64,000 nt of DNA from CAZTTH01 sp964615975 (GCA_964615975.1 CAZTTH010000018.1:1-64000); one strand, 5' to 3'. Counted from the first letter of the stretch, positions 8,016 to 17,829 are shown. Notes: a model not told the origin generated them from the sequence alone. Translations and numbers: made by a program.

Positions 8016-10556
8016 TTACTCATCCAGATATTCATAGCGGACAACTTGGAATGTATTCGTGTGCGCATCTCGATAGAGTACTGATATCAACCTTTCCTGC
8101 GCAATAACTCGATCAATATGTATTAATACCCCTTCATTATTTACCTTAGGAATATCGTATACTCCGCGTTTCCCGCCTTGATAACCGGTTCTTATATCGC
8201 GAATTATCTGTGATGTGATCAGCGTTGTGAAATAATTTTGCCGGGTGGTCAATAAATTTACGAACTTTGCAATAATTTCTTCTTTGGCACGATCATTGGT
8301 TTGATTTGCAACAACTGAAGAATCACTCAATTTTGCGACGCGAGCTATTTCACCGCGATAGCGGAAGGGTTGACCTCCAGTCGTACCATTTGTCGATAGT
8401 ATTTCGGTAATAATAGCACTGGGGTTGATTTGTCCAACCGAAGTGCCCAAGGTGACCCCAGTTGAAATGGGAACGGAATAACCACCAGTTCCCCCGACAT
8501 TAATACCATAAAGTAATCCCTGCAATACTTTCGTATTATAGGTATTGATGTTGATTCGGCCTGCCACCTCAGTATCGCTTCCCATTTTCAACTGATCCAG
8601 GATCATCGCGTCACCTTTATCATACCCAGTTGCAATATTGGCATCCAGTCCAGCCGTTGCTGAATTAGAAATGGTTACTTCGGTATTGTATTTGGTCAAA
8701 TTGATAGTTTGACCAGAACGTCCACGATGAATGGCACCGATTTCCCAGAGGCTTTGCATGGGGGCATTGCGAATATACGCAGTTGAGATGTTCCAAGGTT
8801 CAGAACTTGTAGGTTCTGTATCCTTGTTCAGGCCGGCGGTCAGGAAAATGAAATTTGTATTTTTCTCATCCATAGATCCTGTATCTGCAGGACCATCATC
8901 CCAAATGTCCCAATCCCAAGCATCAGTGTCGAGATTATTTCGGGGGTCATCAACTTGAATGCTGATATATTGTTGGGTATTGGTTGTCAAATTGATGGTT
9001 GGACTCGTTGTTTCACCATCAAAGGCAAAGTCAAGAAGCTTATTGGTCGAATTTCTTAATCGAGCCGAAACCACGGTAATGGTAAGATTAGTCATCGCAG
9101 GAATACCCATGGGTACAGCAATGGAATTCGGAGAAGGGGCAGGAAAATCCCAATCTTTGTATTCTTGAGCGTCAACATCTCTATCACCACCACTGGGATT
9201 ATATGTGAAAGTCAGGGTAACGGCAGATGCCAGTTCGAAGCTTGATACTTTGATGATGACTTCAGCCGAATCTGTGCTATTAAATCTGTAATCCGTGTTA
9301 TACATATTGACTAATTCCATTTCCATATGAACATTCAATGGACCGGTGTTGGGATTATATCTTACTTTAAATTGAAGCTCATTTATATACGGAACCTTTT
9401 CCAACCCGACATACTTCGGGTATCCGGAACCACTATAATCCGTCGTCGGTAGACTATTGCTGTCACAGTAATCGATGATATTAGCGGCAATTTGCAAGGC
9501 AACGTTGGAATCCGAACTATTATATAACCACGGTATGCCAGTTTGATTTGCCGATTCGGTGTAAAAATCAGTACCATCCCTCATTATGGTAGCGGAGAGG
9601 GCCGTATCCGACATCGTATCCCAGTCGGTCCGCGATAAATTGAAGCGATGTTTGGATTTAACATCTGAATCGGTAGCCACTGCATAGGCTTCAATATCAT
9701 AACTGAATGGGAAAATGTTTTCGACAATGTTTCGGACGATGGAGCTGTCAGTTAAATATGAAGGATTATCTTTTGAAAAGGTCCTGAAGATATTGTAATA
9801 CGAATCCCACTTTCGACCGCTTTTCAATAACCCGCTGCCAGGATTGACACTTTTGGACATGAATTTTCGGGTCAATGTAAGATCGGCTAAAATATTATTC
9901 AGATTGATTTCACTGGGAGATACGCCGATTCGGCGCTCCGTTCCCTCAGTATCCGTTCCACATAGAGCCGTAGGATCGACCTTTCCCGATTCATCGATAA
10001 TCAGATAAGCCAGCCTTGCGGAAATCGGGGTATCAGGTACGGTGATATATTCCTCACTTTCATCATAGATATGCATCCAACTATAAGTGTCAGAGACGTT
10101 TAGGGTATTGGTAAATCCTCCATTTTTAGTAAAATCCACAGAGGCTATGACTGCATACAATGCTGAATCCAAATCGGCCGTATCCCGCTTTGGTGGTGAA
10201 TCCCGATCTAAAAAATTACTTACCCAATAATAGCGATTATCCCATGTTGACGGACCATGTCTTTGGTAGTTGGGCTTGGTGGCGGGAAATAAATTGGAAT
10301 TATTATCCAGATCGGAAAATTCCTGTGAAATCAATTTCAAAACTTTGGTGATTCCCGATTCATTGTGCAAGCGAGCGCGCACCAACTCTTGAGCCAATTC
10401 TACACCACGCAATGCACTTAACGCGGAAAACGCGAATGATAAGCCTAAAACCATCAGAAAGGATAGTATCCCCAAGGTCATGAGTAACGCGATGCCGCGT
10501 TCTTCCTTGACTTTGCTAGTAATTTTTTTATGAAGGGTTAAAAGTCGTTGGTGCAT
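8016..10556 (-). CDS. Type II secretion system GspK-like minor pseudopilin
   Basis: The 846-residue protein begins with a basic stretch and ERGIALLMTLGILSFLMVL, a prepilin-like transmembrane helix with Gly before the predicted cleavage point. The large exported portion is rich in Ser, Thr, Asn and Asp, and near residue 660 has GRININTYNTKVLQGLLYGI, resembling the ININTA-type helix-hairpin motif of GspK/PulK. GspK caps the pseudopilus tip together with GspI and GspJ. It is more than twice the length of classical GspK (about 330 residues), as in other large PVC homologues. It is the last gene of a minus-strand operon behind the GspJ-like gene (19-base gap). No main pseudopilin or secretin is in the window. 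Confidence 0.68.
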   Translation of the reverse strand: MHQRLLTLHKKITSKVKEERGIALLMTLGILSFLMVLGLSFAFSALSALRGVELAQELVRARLHNESGITKVLKLISQEFSDLDNNSNLFPATKPNYQRHGPSTWDNRYYWVSNFLDRDSPPKRDTADLDSALYAVIASVDFTKNGGFTNTLNVSDTYSWMHIYDESEEYITVPDTPISARLAYLIIDESGKVDPTALCGTDTEGTERRIGVSPSEINLNNILADLTLTRKFMSKSVNPGSGLLKSGRKWDSYYNIFRTFSKDNPSYLTDSSIVRNIVENIFPFSYDIEAYAVATDSDVKSKHRFNLSRTDWDTMSDTALSATIMRDGTDFYTESANQTGIPWLYNSSDSNVALQIAANIIDYCDSNSLPTTDYSGSGYPKYVGLEKVPYINELQFKVRYNPNTGPLNVHMEMELVNMYNTDYRFNSTDSAEVIIKVSSFELASAVTLTFTYNPSGGDRDVDAQEYKDWDFPAPSPNSIAVPMGIPAMTNLTITVVSARLRNSTNKLLDFAFDGETTSPTINLTTNTQQYISIQVDDPRNNLDTDAWDWDIWDDGPADTGSMDEKNTNFIFLTAGLNKDTEPTSSEPWNISTAYIRNAPMQSLWEIGAIHRGRSGQTINLTKYNTEVTISNSATAGLDANIATGYDKGDAMILDQLKMGSDTEVAGRININTYNTKVLQGLLYGINVGGTGGYSVPISTGVTLGTSVGQINPSAIITEILSTNGTTGGQPFRYRGEIARVAKLSDSSVVANQTNDRAKEEIIAKFVNLLTTRQNYFTTLITSQIIRDIRTGYQGGKRGVYDIPKVNNEGVLIHIDRVIAQERLISVLYRDAHTNTFQVVRYEYLDE

Positions 10557-10575
10557 CAGGTAAAGGGTATGGTGT

Positions 10576-11358
10576 TTATGTTGATTGAATCGCCTTGCTT
10601 TGATTTAAGAAAAAGATTTTGGTAAATGAACGTTCGGTCTGGTTTCGTCGTTCAAGAGGCGCGTCTTTATAGTTTTCATCAAATATTACGATGACTACTT
10701 GGATGCGCAGTGGTAAAGTGATGTAGGATTCACCGGTTGTCATAGGATTGAGGTTTTGATCAAGGCAGGTAATGGTTAAAGATTTAATTCCACCAGCTAC
10801 CTTTTGATATTCTGAAATGGTGGGAAAAGGGGCGTTGTTATTTACAAACCAGTTGACGGGCTGGCCATAGAAATTCCAATTACTGGAATCGGAATCCGTG
10901 ATTAACTGGCGTCGGAATTCAAAAGGATATGGATCGGTTGATTTTTCATAGTGCTTGTAACTGATTTCACATAGTCTGGATGTCGCATTATCATCAGGTT
11001 CAGCAGAACCGACAAAGCACAGATACAATCCATATAAATAGTCAGTAGTATCCGTGATTGCCGCAGGTTCACCGATATAATAGCCAATTTGCTGCCCGTT
11101 TAAGTTGGAGGAGACCATTGCCTGACAATCACGCTCAATCAGATCAAATATGATGCGTGAATTTTCGTATACTCGCCAAGTACTGTCACTCCACTCAAGT
11201 GATTTTTGCGATGCCATTACAAATTGAAACATTAATAACATCATTATTGAAAGAATCGCCATTCCAACAATCAATTCCAGTAGGGTAAACGAGAACGGCG
11301 GACGTCTACTTTTATTTCGCTTAAGTTCTTGAAAATTTTGCTTTTTATGATGCTTCAT
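10576..11358 (-). CDS. Prepilin-type protein, GspJ-like minor pseudopilin
   Basis: The 260-residue protein has a basic leader, then FSFTLLELIVGMAILSIMML, the class III prepilin signature with Glu at position +5 of the mature helix. The residue before the predicted cleavage site is Ser rather than the classical Gly. The helix is followed by a GspJ-like segment, WRVYENSRIIFDLIERDCQAM. Its place directly upstream of the GspK-like gene supports a GspJ role in a pseudopilus tip. The start lies 33 bases after the preceding gene. Confidence 0.68.
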   Translation of the reverse strand: MKHHKKQNFQELKRNKSRRPPFSFTLLELIVGMAILSIMMLLMFQFVMASQKSLEWSDSTWRVYENSRIIFDLIERDCQAMVSSNLNGQQIGYYIGEPAAITDTTDYLYGLYLCFVGSAEPDDNATSRLCEISYKHYEKSTDPYPFEFRRQLITDSDSSNWNFYGQPVNWFVNNNAPFPTISEYQKVAGGIKSLTITCLDQNLNPMTTGESYITLPLRIQVVIVIFDENYKDAPLERRNQTERSFTKIFFLNQSKAIQST

Positions 11359-11391
11359 AATGAGTTTTTTATCTTTAAAGAGATTTCGATA

Positions 11392-12030
11392 TTAGGGTCT
11401 AGGTGAATGAGTCGCTGAGGATTTCTTTCTGATTTTATCGGTGGCTTTACCTTTAATATCGGTTGTTTCCGGAGTGGTATCCCATAAACTCGCTTTAAAC
11501 GGGATAATGGTTTGGTCTGAAAGTTTGCATTTATAACCCTTGGCATAGTATTCCTCCAATTCCTGAAATGTCAGCCACTCTCTTTCAATTGGTCTACCAG
11601 TTATCATTTTTATTCTCTCCTCAATTTCAGGCAAATTAACCATGCAATTTTTGGCAGTTTTAGTTTTGCCTTGATCCAGCGAATTTAATATCGTCACATT
11701 GAGGAGATACATCGACTTGTATAAAGTCAGCAGTTCCTGGTATTCCTTGAGATTTTTGACTGGAATACCAGTAGATTTTGCCGATTTTTGCATGAGTTCA
11801 ATTTTATCGTTATAAAATTCAACTTGTTTCTTATTTTCATTACGGTCTTTTACATTTCCTTCGATTAAATATTTATATGATTGCTTGAATTCATTTAAGC
11901 GACGAATGGTAGAAGCGGATGGGGTTGATGCGGATGAATTATTAATGACTTCACTCCAAACTAATGATATTGAGAAGAGATAAATAACGATTGTAAAAGT
12001 CACCGGTTGGTAAATTGAATTATGACTCAT
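11392..12030 (-). CDS. Small exported protein of unknown function
   Basis: The 212-residue protein has an N-terminal hydrophobic segment (about residues 10-26, FTIVIYLFSISLVWSE) resembling a signal peptide, a Ser/Thr/Ala-rich linker, a helical charged middle (about 45-145) with one pair of well-spaced cysteines further on (in KNCMVNLPE and GYKCKLSD), and a basic, probably disordered tail ending THSPRP. I recognise no family. It is first in the operon with the GspJ-like and GspK-like genes (33-base gap), so it may be an accessory or substrate of that apparatus; this is inferred from position only. Confidence 0.5.
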   Translation of the reverse strand: MSHNSIYQPVTFTIVIYLFSISLVWSEVINNSSASTPSASTIRRLNEFKQSYKYLIEGNVKDRNENKKQVEFYNDKIELMQKSAKSTGIPVKNLKEYQELLTLYKSMYLLNVTILNSLDQGKTKTAKNCMVNLPEIEERIKMITGRPIEREWLTFQELEEYYAKGYKCKLSDQTIIPFKASLWDTTPETTDIKGKATDKIRKKSSATHSPRP

Positions 12031-12248
12031 AAGGGATCAATTCTTTGCAATATTTATAATAATAAAACTTCAATAAACAGGGTTGCATAACCCTTACAAT
12101 CAGTGCCATAATCTATATTAACTAGGTGTTGTTTACAACACTTATGAGGTAAAATCTGAGTTTTGATTTTATCATGTTTCAGTCAGTAAATGATTTGGAG
12201 TCTTCAGTTGGATCTGTGAATTTTAATCCGGGTTTGTTATGTCTGTGA

Positions 12249-13205
12249 TTAGCTAATCTCATCCACATCGAAATCGATTATATCGCTCAATGAGATGGCA
12301 TTCATCAAAATCATCTGTAACCGATCAATTCCCAAGGCACATCCAGTGCATGGCGGCATATCGTTGTCCAAACTCGCAAGAAAATCTTCGTCTATTTTGT
12401 AGACTGGACGATTTGCATTTCTTCTTTTCTCCAAACAACGCACGAAACGCTGCCGCTGCTCACCGGCATTGATTAACTCACTATAGGCATTGGCGATCTC
12501 AATTCCACCAATATATAATTCCCAGCGTTCAGTTAATTCAGGGTGGCTTGGCTTGGTTCGAGCTAAAGCGCCTAATTCGATCGGGTAATCGATAAGAATA
12601 ACAGGGACATTTTTGGGCAAGGAAGGTTCTATTTTCTCGACTAATATCATTTCGAATTGTCCGTCAGCGATCAAAGTTTTTGGTGATTTCTGGGTAAATC
12701 TGTTGATCGTTTGCGTAACGTCATATTCCATCCATGGGGTGGTGAAATGAATTTTTGTCTCTTGATAATTTATCCAGGTTTTATGGAAGAGTTCCATTAC
12801 AATGTAGATAAGCAGCTCTTGTGTTTGTGCAAGCAATTGGCGGTAGTCTGCATTGGGTAAATACCATTCTAACATGGTAAACTCCGGGCGATGGATTTTA
12901 CCCATTTCATGTTGCCGGAAACACGGTCCGATTTGGAAGATTGGAAGTGAATATTTTTGCAGTAACCTTTTCATGTGTAACTCGGGTGAAGTCCGTAAAT
13001 ACCAGGATCCGGATGGTTCCGCATCAATATGTTCTTCCAGTGCAGGGGTTGGAATGCGAACCGGAGTTGTTACTTCTATAACTTCTTTGGTGCGAAAAAA
13101 ACTCCGGATGGCATGGAGCAGATCACTGCGGAATTTAAGGGATTTATGGAGGCGGCGAGAATCAGGTGATAGTGACATTAAGTGGTCATGACTGATTATG
13201 AACAA
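12249..13205 (-). CDS. epmA: Elongation factor P lysyl-ligase EpmA (GenX/PoxA)
   Basis: The 318-residue protein is a class II lysyl-tRNA synthetase catalytic domain without the N-terminal anticodon-binding domain. Motif 2 is in FQIGPCFRQHEMGKIHRPEFTM, preceded by YLRTSPELHMKRLL, and motif 3 is GCALGIDRLQMILM. Length matches EpmA (about 325) rather than LysRS (about 500). EpmA attaches (R)-beta-lysine to a conserved lysine of EF-P so that it can rescue ribosomes stalled at proline runs. The gene for its substrate, efp, lies just upstream (147 bases), which firmly supports the assignment. The aminomutase EpmB, which makes beta-lysine, is not in the window. Confidence 0.9.
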   Translation of the reverse strand: MFIISHDHLMSLSPDSRRLHKSLKFRSDLLHAIRSFFRTKEVIEVTTPVRIPTPALEEHIDAEPSGSWYLRTSPELHMKRLLQKYSLPIFQIGPCFRQHEMGKIHRPEFTMLEWYLPNADYRQLLAQTQELLIYIVMELFHKTWINYQETKIHFTTPWMEYDVTQTINRFTQKSPKTLIADGQFEMILVEKIEPSLPKNVPVILIDYPIELGALARTKPSHPELTERWELYIGGIEIANAYSELINAGEQRQRFVRCLEKRRNANRPVYKIDEDFLASLDNDMPPCTGCALGIDRLQMILMNAISLSDIIDFDVDEIS

Positions 13206-13352
13206 TCAGGAAGTGAAATTTAACCGTGTTTTTTTTTCGTCATTCTGCAATTAAATATTGAAATCACATCGCGGGTTATTACTTGAGTGAAACACAAATT
13301 CATGTCAAAATATGCTGATTACCAATCGTGATGGAAAAAACGATGGATTTAA

Positions 13353-13919
13353 TTAACCTTTGCTGATTCTTTCTGCATATGAACCCGTTCGTGTATCGAT
13401 TTTAACCCGATCCCCAATATTCAAGAATAATGGCACTTGGATTTCATATCCATTATCGATTTTTGCCGATTTGGTCACATTGTTTGCGGTATCACCGCGA
13501 ACAGCGGGTTCAGTCTCAATGATGGTTTTTTCAACAAAAACAGGAAGTGTAACCTCGATGGGAACATGATTGTAATAAAGAATTTTACATTCGGTATTTT
13601 CTATCAGGAAGTAGAGTTGATTACCTAGGACATCCGCGTTGACGTATAATTCTTCAAACGTGTCATTATCGTTGAATACATATTTATCGCCATCATGATA
13701 GCTGTAAACGCATTCCTTCTCTTCCAAATTAGGTTTATCGAATTTATCATTGGGACGGAAGGTTCGATCAAGGGTTGAACCGTTTATAAGGTTTTTTAAT
13801 TTACAGCGATATAAGGCGGTTCCCTTTCCGGGTTTGCAAAAGTCCATTTCCACAATCGACCATGGTTGTTGATCCACTTCGATTTTCAACCCTTTTCGTA
13901 AATCAGCACTGTTATACAT
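13353..13919 (-). CDS. efp: Translation elongation factor P
   Basis: The 188-residue protein has the three beta-barrel domains of EF-P. The tip loop of domain I reads CKPGKGTALYRCKL; Lys32 in PGKG is the predicted acceptor of beta-lysylation, as expected with epmA next door. Domain II (about 65-128) carries the YSYHDGDKYVF and LPVFVEKTI segments, and domain III ends in VDTRTGSYAERISKG. EF-P binds between the P and E sites and promotes peptide bonds at polyproline. It is transcribed in the same direction as epmA. Confidence 0.95.
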   Translation of the reverse strand: MYNSADLRKGLKIEVDQQPWSIVEMDFCKPGKGTALYRCKLKNLINGSTLDRTFRPNDKFDKPNLEEKECVYSYHDGDKYVFNDNDTFEELYVNADVLGNQLYFLIENTECKILYYNHVPIEVTLPVFVEKTIIETEPAVRGDTANNVTKSAKIDNGYEIQVPLFLNIGDRVKIDTRTGSYAERISKG

Positions 13920-13991
13920 AAAATTCCTTAAGTAAGTATTTGAAATAATAGAGATTAAATCCGGAAAGTTTACTAACCATTAGCTGAAGGG

Positions 13992-14639
13992 TCAGTGATC
14001 TTTGTTTTTGTCATCACCCCAGACACTTCTTAAATATCGGTCGCGTCCGGATCCTGAACGATAAAATTTATATCTCAGCGGGTTTTTTTTATAATAGTCC
14101 TGATGATAATCTTCCGCTCGGTAAAATGGGCCCGCAGGATCAATTTTTGTCACTATGGGTTTATCAAATTTTCCCGTTTTTGCCAACTGTTCCTTTGATG
14201 CGATGGCCAATTTTTTTTGGGTTTCAGAATGGTAAAATATTGCCGTGCGATACTGTGAACCATGATCTGCAAATTGTTGATCGACAGTAGTGGGATCGAT
14301 ATTATGCCAAAAAATATCCAACAAAGCCTCATAGTTGATCAGAGCAGGATTAAACGTTACTTGAATAGCCTCCGCATGACCGGAGCTTCCAGAACACACC
14401 TGTTCATAAGTCGGATTGGTAATATTTCCCCCCGTATAACCAGAAATTACTGAATATACACCTTTGATATTTTCAAATGGTGGCTCCATACACCAAAAAC
14501 AACCGCCGGCAAAGGTGGCAATTTCAGTTTCAGGCAGTTTTGATCCCAGGGAATTATCTGGTTCGATGGCATTCACATTAAAAGGGTGTAATTGGAGTAA
14601 TGATATTATTATTAAAATGAGCCAGGACAGAAGTTTCAC
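13992..14639 (-). CDS. msrA: Peptide methionine sulfoxide reductase MsrA, exported form
   Basis: The 215-residue protein has the MsrA active site FAGGCFWCMEPPFENI, with catalytic C47, and the YTGG, SGHAEAIQV and DHGSQYRTAIFYH motifs. It reduces the S-epimer of methionine sulfoxide. An N-terminal hydrophobic stretch (about residues 3-19, LLSWLILIIISLLQL) followed by NVNA looks like a signal peptide, so the enzyme should work in the periplasm rather than in the cytoplasm. There is no MsrB domain. It is upstream of efp by 72 bases, in the same direction. Confidence 0.92.
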   Translation of the reverse strand: MKLLSWLILIIISLLQLHPFNVNAIEPDNSLGSKLPETEIATFAGGCFWCMEPPFENIKGVYSVISGYTGGNITNPTYEQVCSGSSGHAEAIQVTFNPALINYEALLDIFWHNIDPTTVDQQFADHGSQYRTAIFYHSETQKKLAIASKEQLAKTGKFDKPIVTKIDPAGPFYRAEDYHQDYYKKNPLRYKFYRSGSGRDRYLRSVWGDDKNKDH

Positions 14640-14718
14640 AAGTAAATTCCAGCATAAATAATGACAAGATAATAATTGGTATTAATATGGCCGTTGTCCG
14701 TCTCAATTAATCCCATGG

Positions 14719-15474
14719 TTATTTTACCGAGTAAACGTGTTCACCACTCCAAAAATAATAGCCGCTGGTACCCGGGCCAGCCATGTAGATAGGCCAGCTT
14801 TTTTTCGCTTCTACATGTCCATCAAGAAATAAAAAATTGACAGTTCCACCGATATGACGATGATAGGGAAATGGTTTTGCCGGCTTGGGAGGTAAACCAT
14901 GGGTATAATTAGTTCCTTCCATGCTGATACCGGCAACCGTTGGATCACAATTCTCCAAGCTGAAAAAATTACTGCCGCATGAGTCAGCTAGCAACACTTT
15001 TAATGAAGGGTCATCGATTTGTTTGATTTTAATCTGAGTCCATTGGGGATAAAATTCTTTATATGAATCGGTTAAATGGGAAGCAATGTGTTGATTGATC
15101 CCATAGTATGATCCGCGCCAATAGTCATTGGGTTTTAGCGATGGGATGAATGATTTGAATGGTTGACTTGGGCATGAAAGCTCCTTTTTGGGCTTACCCT
15201 TTTGATTGACTTTTATTCCACCGATTCTGCCAATTTCCTTTACCCAGCCATCCTCATATGAGGGCAAATAGCCATCGTATTGCTGCTGATATATGCTAAA
15301 CCAGATTCCCAGTTGTTTTAGATTTGCCTGGCACCGAGTTGACTGCGCCTGCAGCCAGCCTTTGAATAAAAATGGAAAAACCAATGATAAGACAGTAAAA
15401 ATTATGGTAATCAAAATCAATAATTCAATGAGCGAATAGGGTACGCTGATGTAACGTTGATGCTTTAATTTCAT
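14719..15474 (-). CDS. Prepilin-type protein with H-x(10)-DG motif
   Basis: The 251-residue protein has a prepilin-like N-terminus, PYSLIELLILITIIFTVLSL, with the key Glu but without Gly at the -1 position, then a globular part beginning QSTRCQANLKQLGIWFSIY and ending in a HIGGTVNFLFLDGHVEAKK element. That combination (N-terminal methylation helix plus H-x9-DG C-terminal motif, here one residue longer) marks a family of secreted pseudopilin-like proteins amplified in Planctomycetes, Verrucomicrobia and Lentisphaerae. Their role is not established. Cysteines in the CSQANLKQLG region and in PELSCPSQ could form disulfides in the periplasm. Confidence 0.8.
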   Translation of the reverse strand: MKLKHQRYISVPYSLIELLILITIIFTVLSLVFPFLFKGWLQAQSTRCQANLKQLGIWFSIYQQQYDGYLPSYEDGWVKEIGRIGGIKVNQKGKPKKELSCPSQPFKSFIPSLKPNDYWRGSYYGINQHIASHLTDSYKEFYPQWTQIKIKQIDDPSLKVLLADSCGSNFFSLENCDPTVAGISMEGTNYTHGLPPKPAKPFPYHRHIGGTVNFLFLDGHVEAKKSWPIYMAGPGTSGYYFWSGEHVYSVK

Positions 15475-15570
15475 ATGGGATTTTTAATCTTGAAGACGTT
15501 GGTAGTTCCCGCTTGGGTCTTTATAATATTTCGCGTTAAAAATTAAACAAGAGAAAGGCGATAAATCATT

Positions 15571-16806
15571 ATGTCGGAATTACAAAATACGTTTTGTTGT
15601 GCTGAACGATTGGGAGGAAATCAATTTGGTCAGGATAATACCATTTACAAATTTGAAAAAATCAAACGAGCCAAACGGGCGGCTCAAGCCGCACATCCGG
15701 AAATTGAACTTATTGATATGGGTGTAGGTGAACCTGATGATATGGCATTCCCAGAAATTGTTGAGACCCTGGCACATGAGGCAAGACAATGGAAAAATCG
15801 TACGTATACCGATAATGGAATTAAGGATTTTCGTATCGCGGTGCAAAAATACATGTCAGACCTTTTTCAAATCAATCTTGATATCGAGAAAAATATATGT
15901 CATTCCATTGGCAGCAAGTCTGCATTGGCACTTTTGCCTGCGTGTTTCATCAATCCTGGTGATACCACGATTATGACAGTTCCAGGTTATCCGGTGTTGG
16001 GAACATGGACGAAGTACTTTGGCGGTGACATTATTAATCTTCCCTTAACACGCGAGGGGCGTTTCTTGCCACAATTAGAGCAGCTGTCATCCGCTCAGAT
16101 CAGTCGCGCCAAAATGTTATATCTAAATTATCCCAATAACCCTACCGGAGCATCTGCAACCGTAGGCTTTTATCAAAAAGCAGTTGAATTTGCCCGGAAG
16201 AACAAGCTGTTGATTGTAGCTGACAGTGCGTACGCCTCCTTGGATTTCAATGGCAAGCCGTTGAGTATATTATCGATTCCTGGCGCCATGGATGTAGCGA
16301 TCGAATTGCATAGCATGAGCAAAGGATTCAATATGACGGGCTGGCGGTTGGGCTGGGTATGTGGCAATGAACTTGCCGTAAAAGCTTTCGCACATGTGAA
16401 AGACAACGCCGATAGCGGCCAATTCGCCGCTATCCAGTTGGCCGCTGCCAAGGCATTGGATAAACACCGAACAATCACCACCGAAATTTGCAAGAAATAT
16501 AGTCGTCGCTTAGCGTCCCTGACGAAAATTTTACAATCATTGGGATTTACTGCTACCATGCCCCAAGGATCATTTTTCTTGTATACGGAAATTCCCAAAG
16601 GGACTCGCGACGGTATGCTGTTTAACTGCGCTGAAGATTTCAGTCAATGGTTGATACATGAAAAACTGATCAGCACAGTGCCATGGGATGATGCGGGTCA
16701 CTTTGTTCGATTCAGCGCCACTTTTATCGCGCCAACCATAGAGGATGAACAACGTGTTCTGCAGCAATTAAAGCATCGCTTGGAAGATTTAGGACTAATT
16801 TTTTAA
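15571..16806 (+). CDS. dapL: LL-diaminopimelate aminotransferase
   Basis: The 411-residue fold-type I PLP enzyme contains IDMGVGEPDDMAFPEIV and YTDNGIKDFRIAV near the N-terminus, NYPNNPTGA in the middle, and the PLP lysine K251 in SMSKGFNMTGWRLGW. These features match DapL, which converts tetrahydrodipicolinate directly to LL-diaminopimelate for lysine and peptidoglycan synthesis, bypassing the succinylase steps. Related class I aminotransferases (AspC, AlaA) remain possible, but GEPDDM and the start of the protein favour DapL. It is followed 24 bases later by the ABC ATPase gene. Confidence 0.86.
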   Translation: MSELQNTFCCAERLGGNQFGQDNTIYKFEKIKRAKRAAQAAHPEIELIDMGVGEPDDMAFPEIVETLAHEARQWKNRTYTDNGIKDFRIAVQKYMSDLFQINLDIEKNICHSIGSKSALALLPACFINPGDTTIMTVPGYPVLGTWTKYFGGDIINLPLTREGRFLPQLEQLSSAQISRAKMLYLNYPNNPTGASATVGFYQKAVEFARKNKLLIVADSAYASLDFNGKPLSILSIPGAMDVAIELHSMSKGFNMTGWRLGWVCGNELAVKAFAHVKDNADSGQFAAIQLAAAKALDKHRTITTEICKKYSRRLASLTKILQSLGFTATMPQGSFFLYTEIPKGTRDGMLFNCAEDFSQWLIHEKLISTVPWDDAGHFVRFSATFIAPTIEDEQRVLQQLKHRLEDLGLIF

Positions 16807-16830
16807 TTCATCGCTAATTGGAAACATTCC

Positions 16831-17829
16831 ATGTCTCTTATCGAAGTTGAACGATTAACCAAAAACTACCGTCGCGTCAAACAACGGGATGGATTGAAAG
16901 GCGCATTGTTAAATCTCATTCATCGACAACATGAAGTAATTTGTGCGGTCGAATCCATCTCGTTCAGTATCAATCCTGGAGAATTAGTCGGTTACATTGG
17001 TCCGAATGGTGCGGGTAAAAGTACGACGATCAAAATGCTTACCGGCATACTCATACCAAGCTCAGGTTCAATACAGGTAAATGGTTTTGTGCCCTATCGC
17101 GAACGTCATCGATATACCCATCACATTGGCGTTGTCTTTGGTCAACGCACCCAATTATGGTGGGATATTCCCGTGATTGAATCATTTAAATTGTTACGGA
17201 AAATTTATCATGTGTCATTAGCGGATTATGAGCGTCGTCTGGCTCGCTTCATCGCCTTATTAGAATTGGAGTCGCTCTTGACTACACCCGCGAGAAAATT
17301 ATCTTTGGGTCAGAGAATGCGCTGTGATTTGGTCGCCAGCATGCTCCATAATCCACGCATTTTATTTCTTGATGAACCTACCATCGGATTGGACTTGATC
17401 GGTAAACAACGGATCAGAGATTTTCTCCGTCAAATTAATCATGAAGAAGGGATCACAATGATTCTAACCACTCATGACCTCAAAGAAATCGAGGCGTTAT
17501 GTAAACGGTTGATTATTATCGATCACGGCAAAATTATTTTTGATGGGCAATTAGATACCTTGCGCAAGAATTACCAATTTGACCGTCACTTGATATTTCA
17601 ATTGGATCATTCCCTAAATCTCCAAGAGTTACAAGATAAATTGGAGTTAAATGGTTCAGTACAATGGCAGGAATTGGATTCCCTGCATTTCAAATTGACG
17701 TTCAAGACCGAAAAGCATAATCCCGCCCATTTGATCGATCGAATATTGCGGCATGCCTCGGTCAATGATATTACCATCGAAGAACCATCGATTGACGATA
17801 TTGTCGGTCGTATTTACTCAAACCTGTGA
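16831..17829 (+). CDS. ABC transporter ATP-binding protein (ABC-2 exporter type), no permease nearby
   Basis: The 332-residue ATPase has Walker A GPNGAGKST, signature LSLGQRMRCDL, Walker B ILFLDEPTIGLD and the H-loop TTHD. The Q-loop region FGQRTQLWWD and the KGALLNLIHR segment near the N-terminus are typical of ATPases paired with ABC-2 membrane subunits. A C-terminal extension (about 245-332) resembles the substrate or partner domain of such proteins. The expected two permease genes do not follow; instead a C39-like peptidase gene overlaps its stop codon by four bases, and an ATP-grasp gene comes next. It may energise an exporter encoded elsewhere or play a different role with those two. 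Confidence 0.85.
   Translation: MSLIEVERLTKNYRRVKQRDGLKGALLNLIHRQHEVICAVESISFSINPGELVGYIGPNGAGKSTTIKMLTGILIPSSGSIQVNGFVPYRERHRYTHHIGVVFGQRTQLWWDIPVIESFKLLRKIYHVSLADYERRLARFIALLELESLLTTPARKLSLGQRMRCDLVASMLHNPRILFLDEPTIGLDLIGKQRIRDFLRQINHEEGITMILTTHDLKEIEALCKRLIIIDHGKIIFDGQLDTLRKNYQFDRHLIFQLDHSLNLQELQDKLELNGSVQWQELDSLHFKLTFKTEKHNPAHLIDRILRHASVNDITIEEPSIDDIVGRIYSNL

Noticed and set aside
16831..17829. ABC-2 permease genes hidden after the ATPase
   Set aside because: The following two genes have no transmembrane helices and clear peptidase and ATP-grasp motifs.
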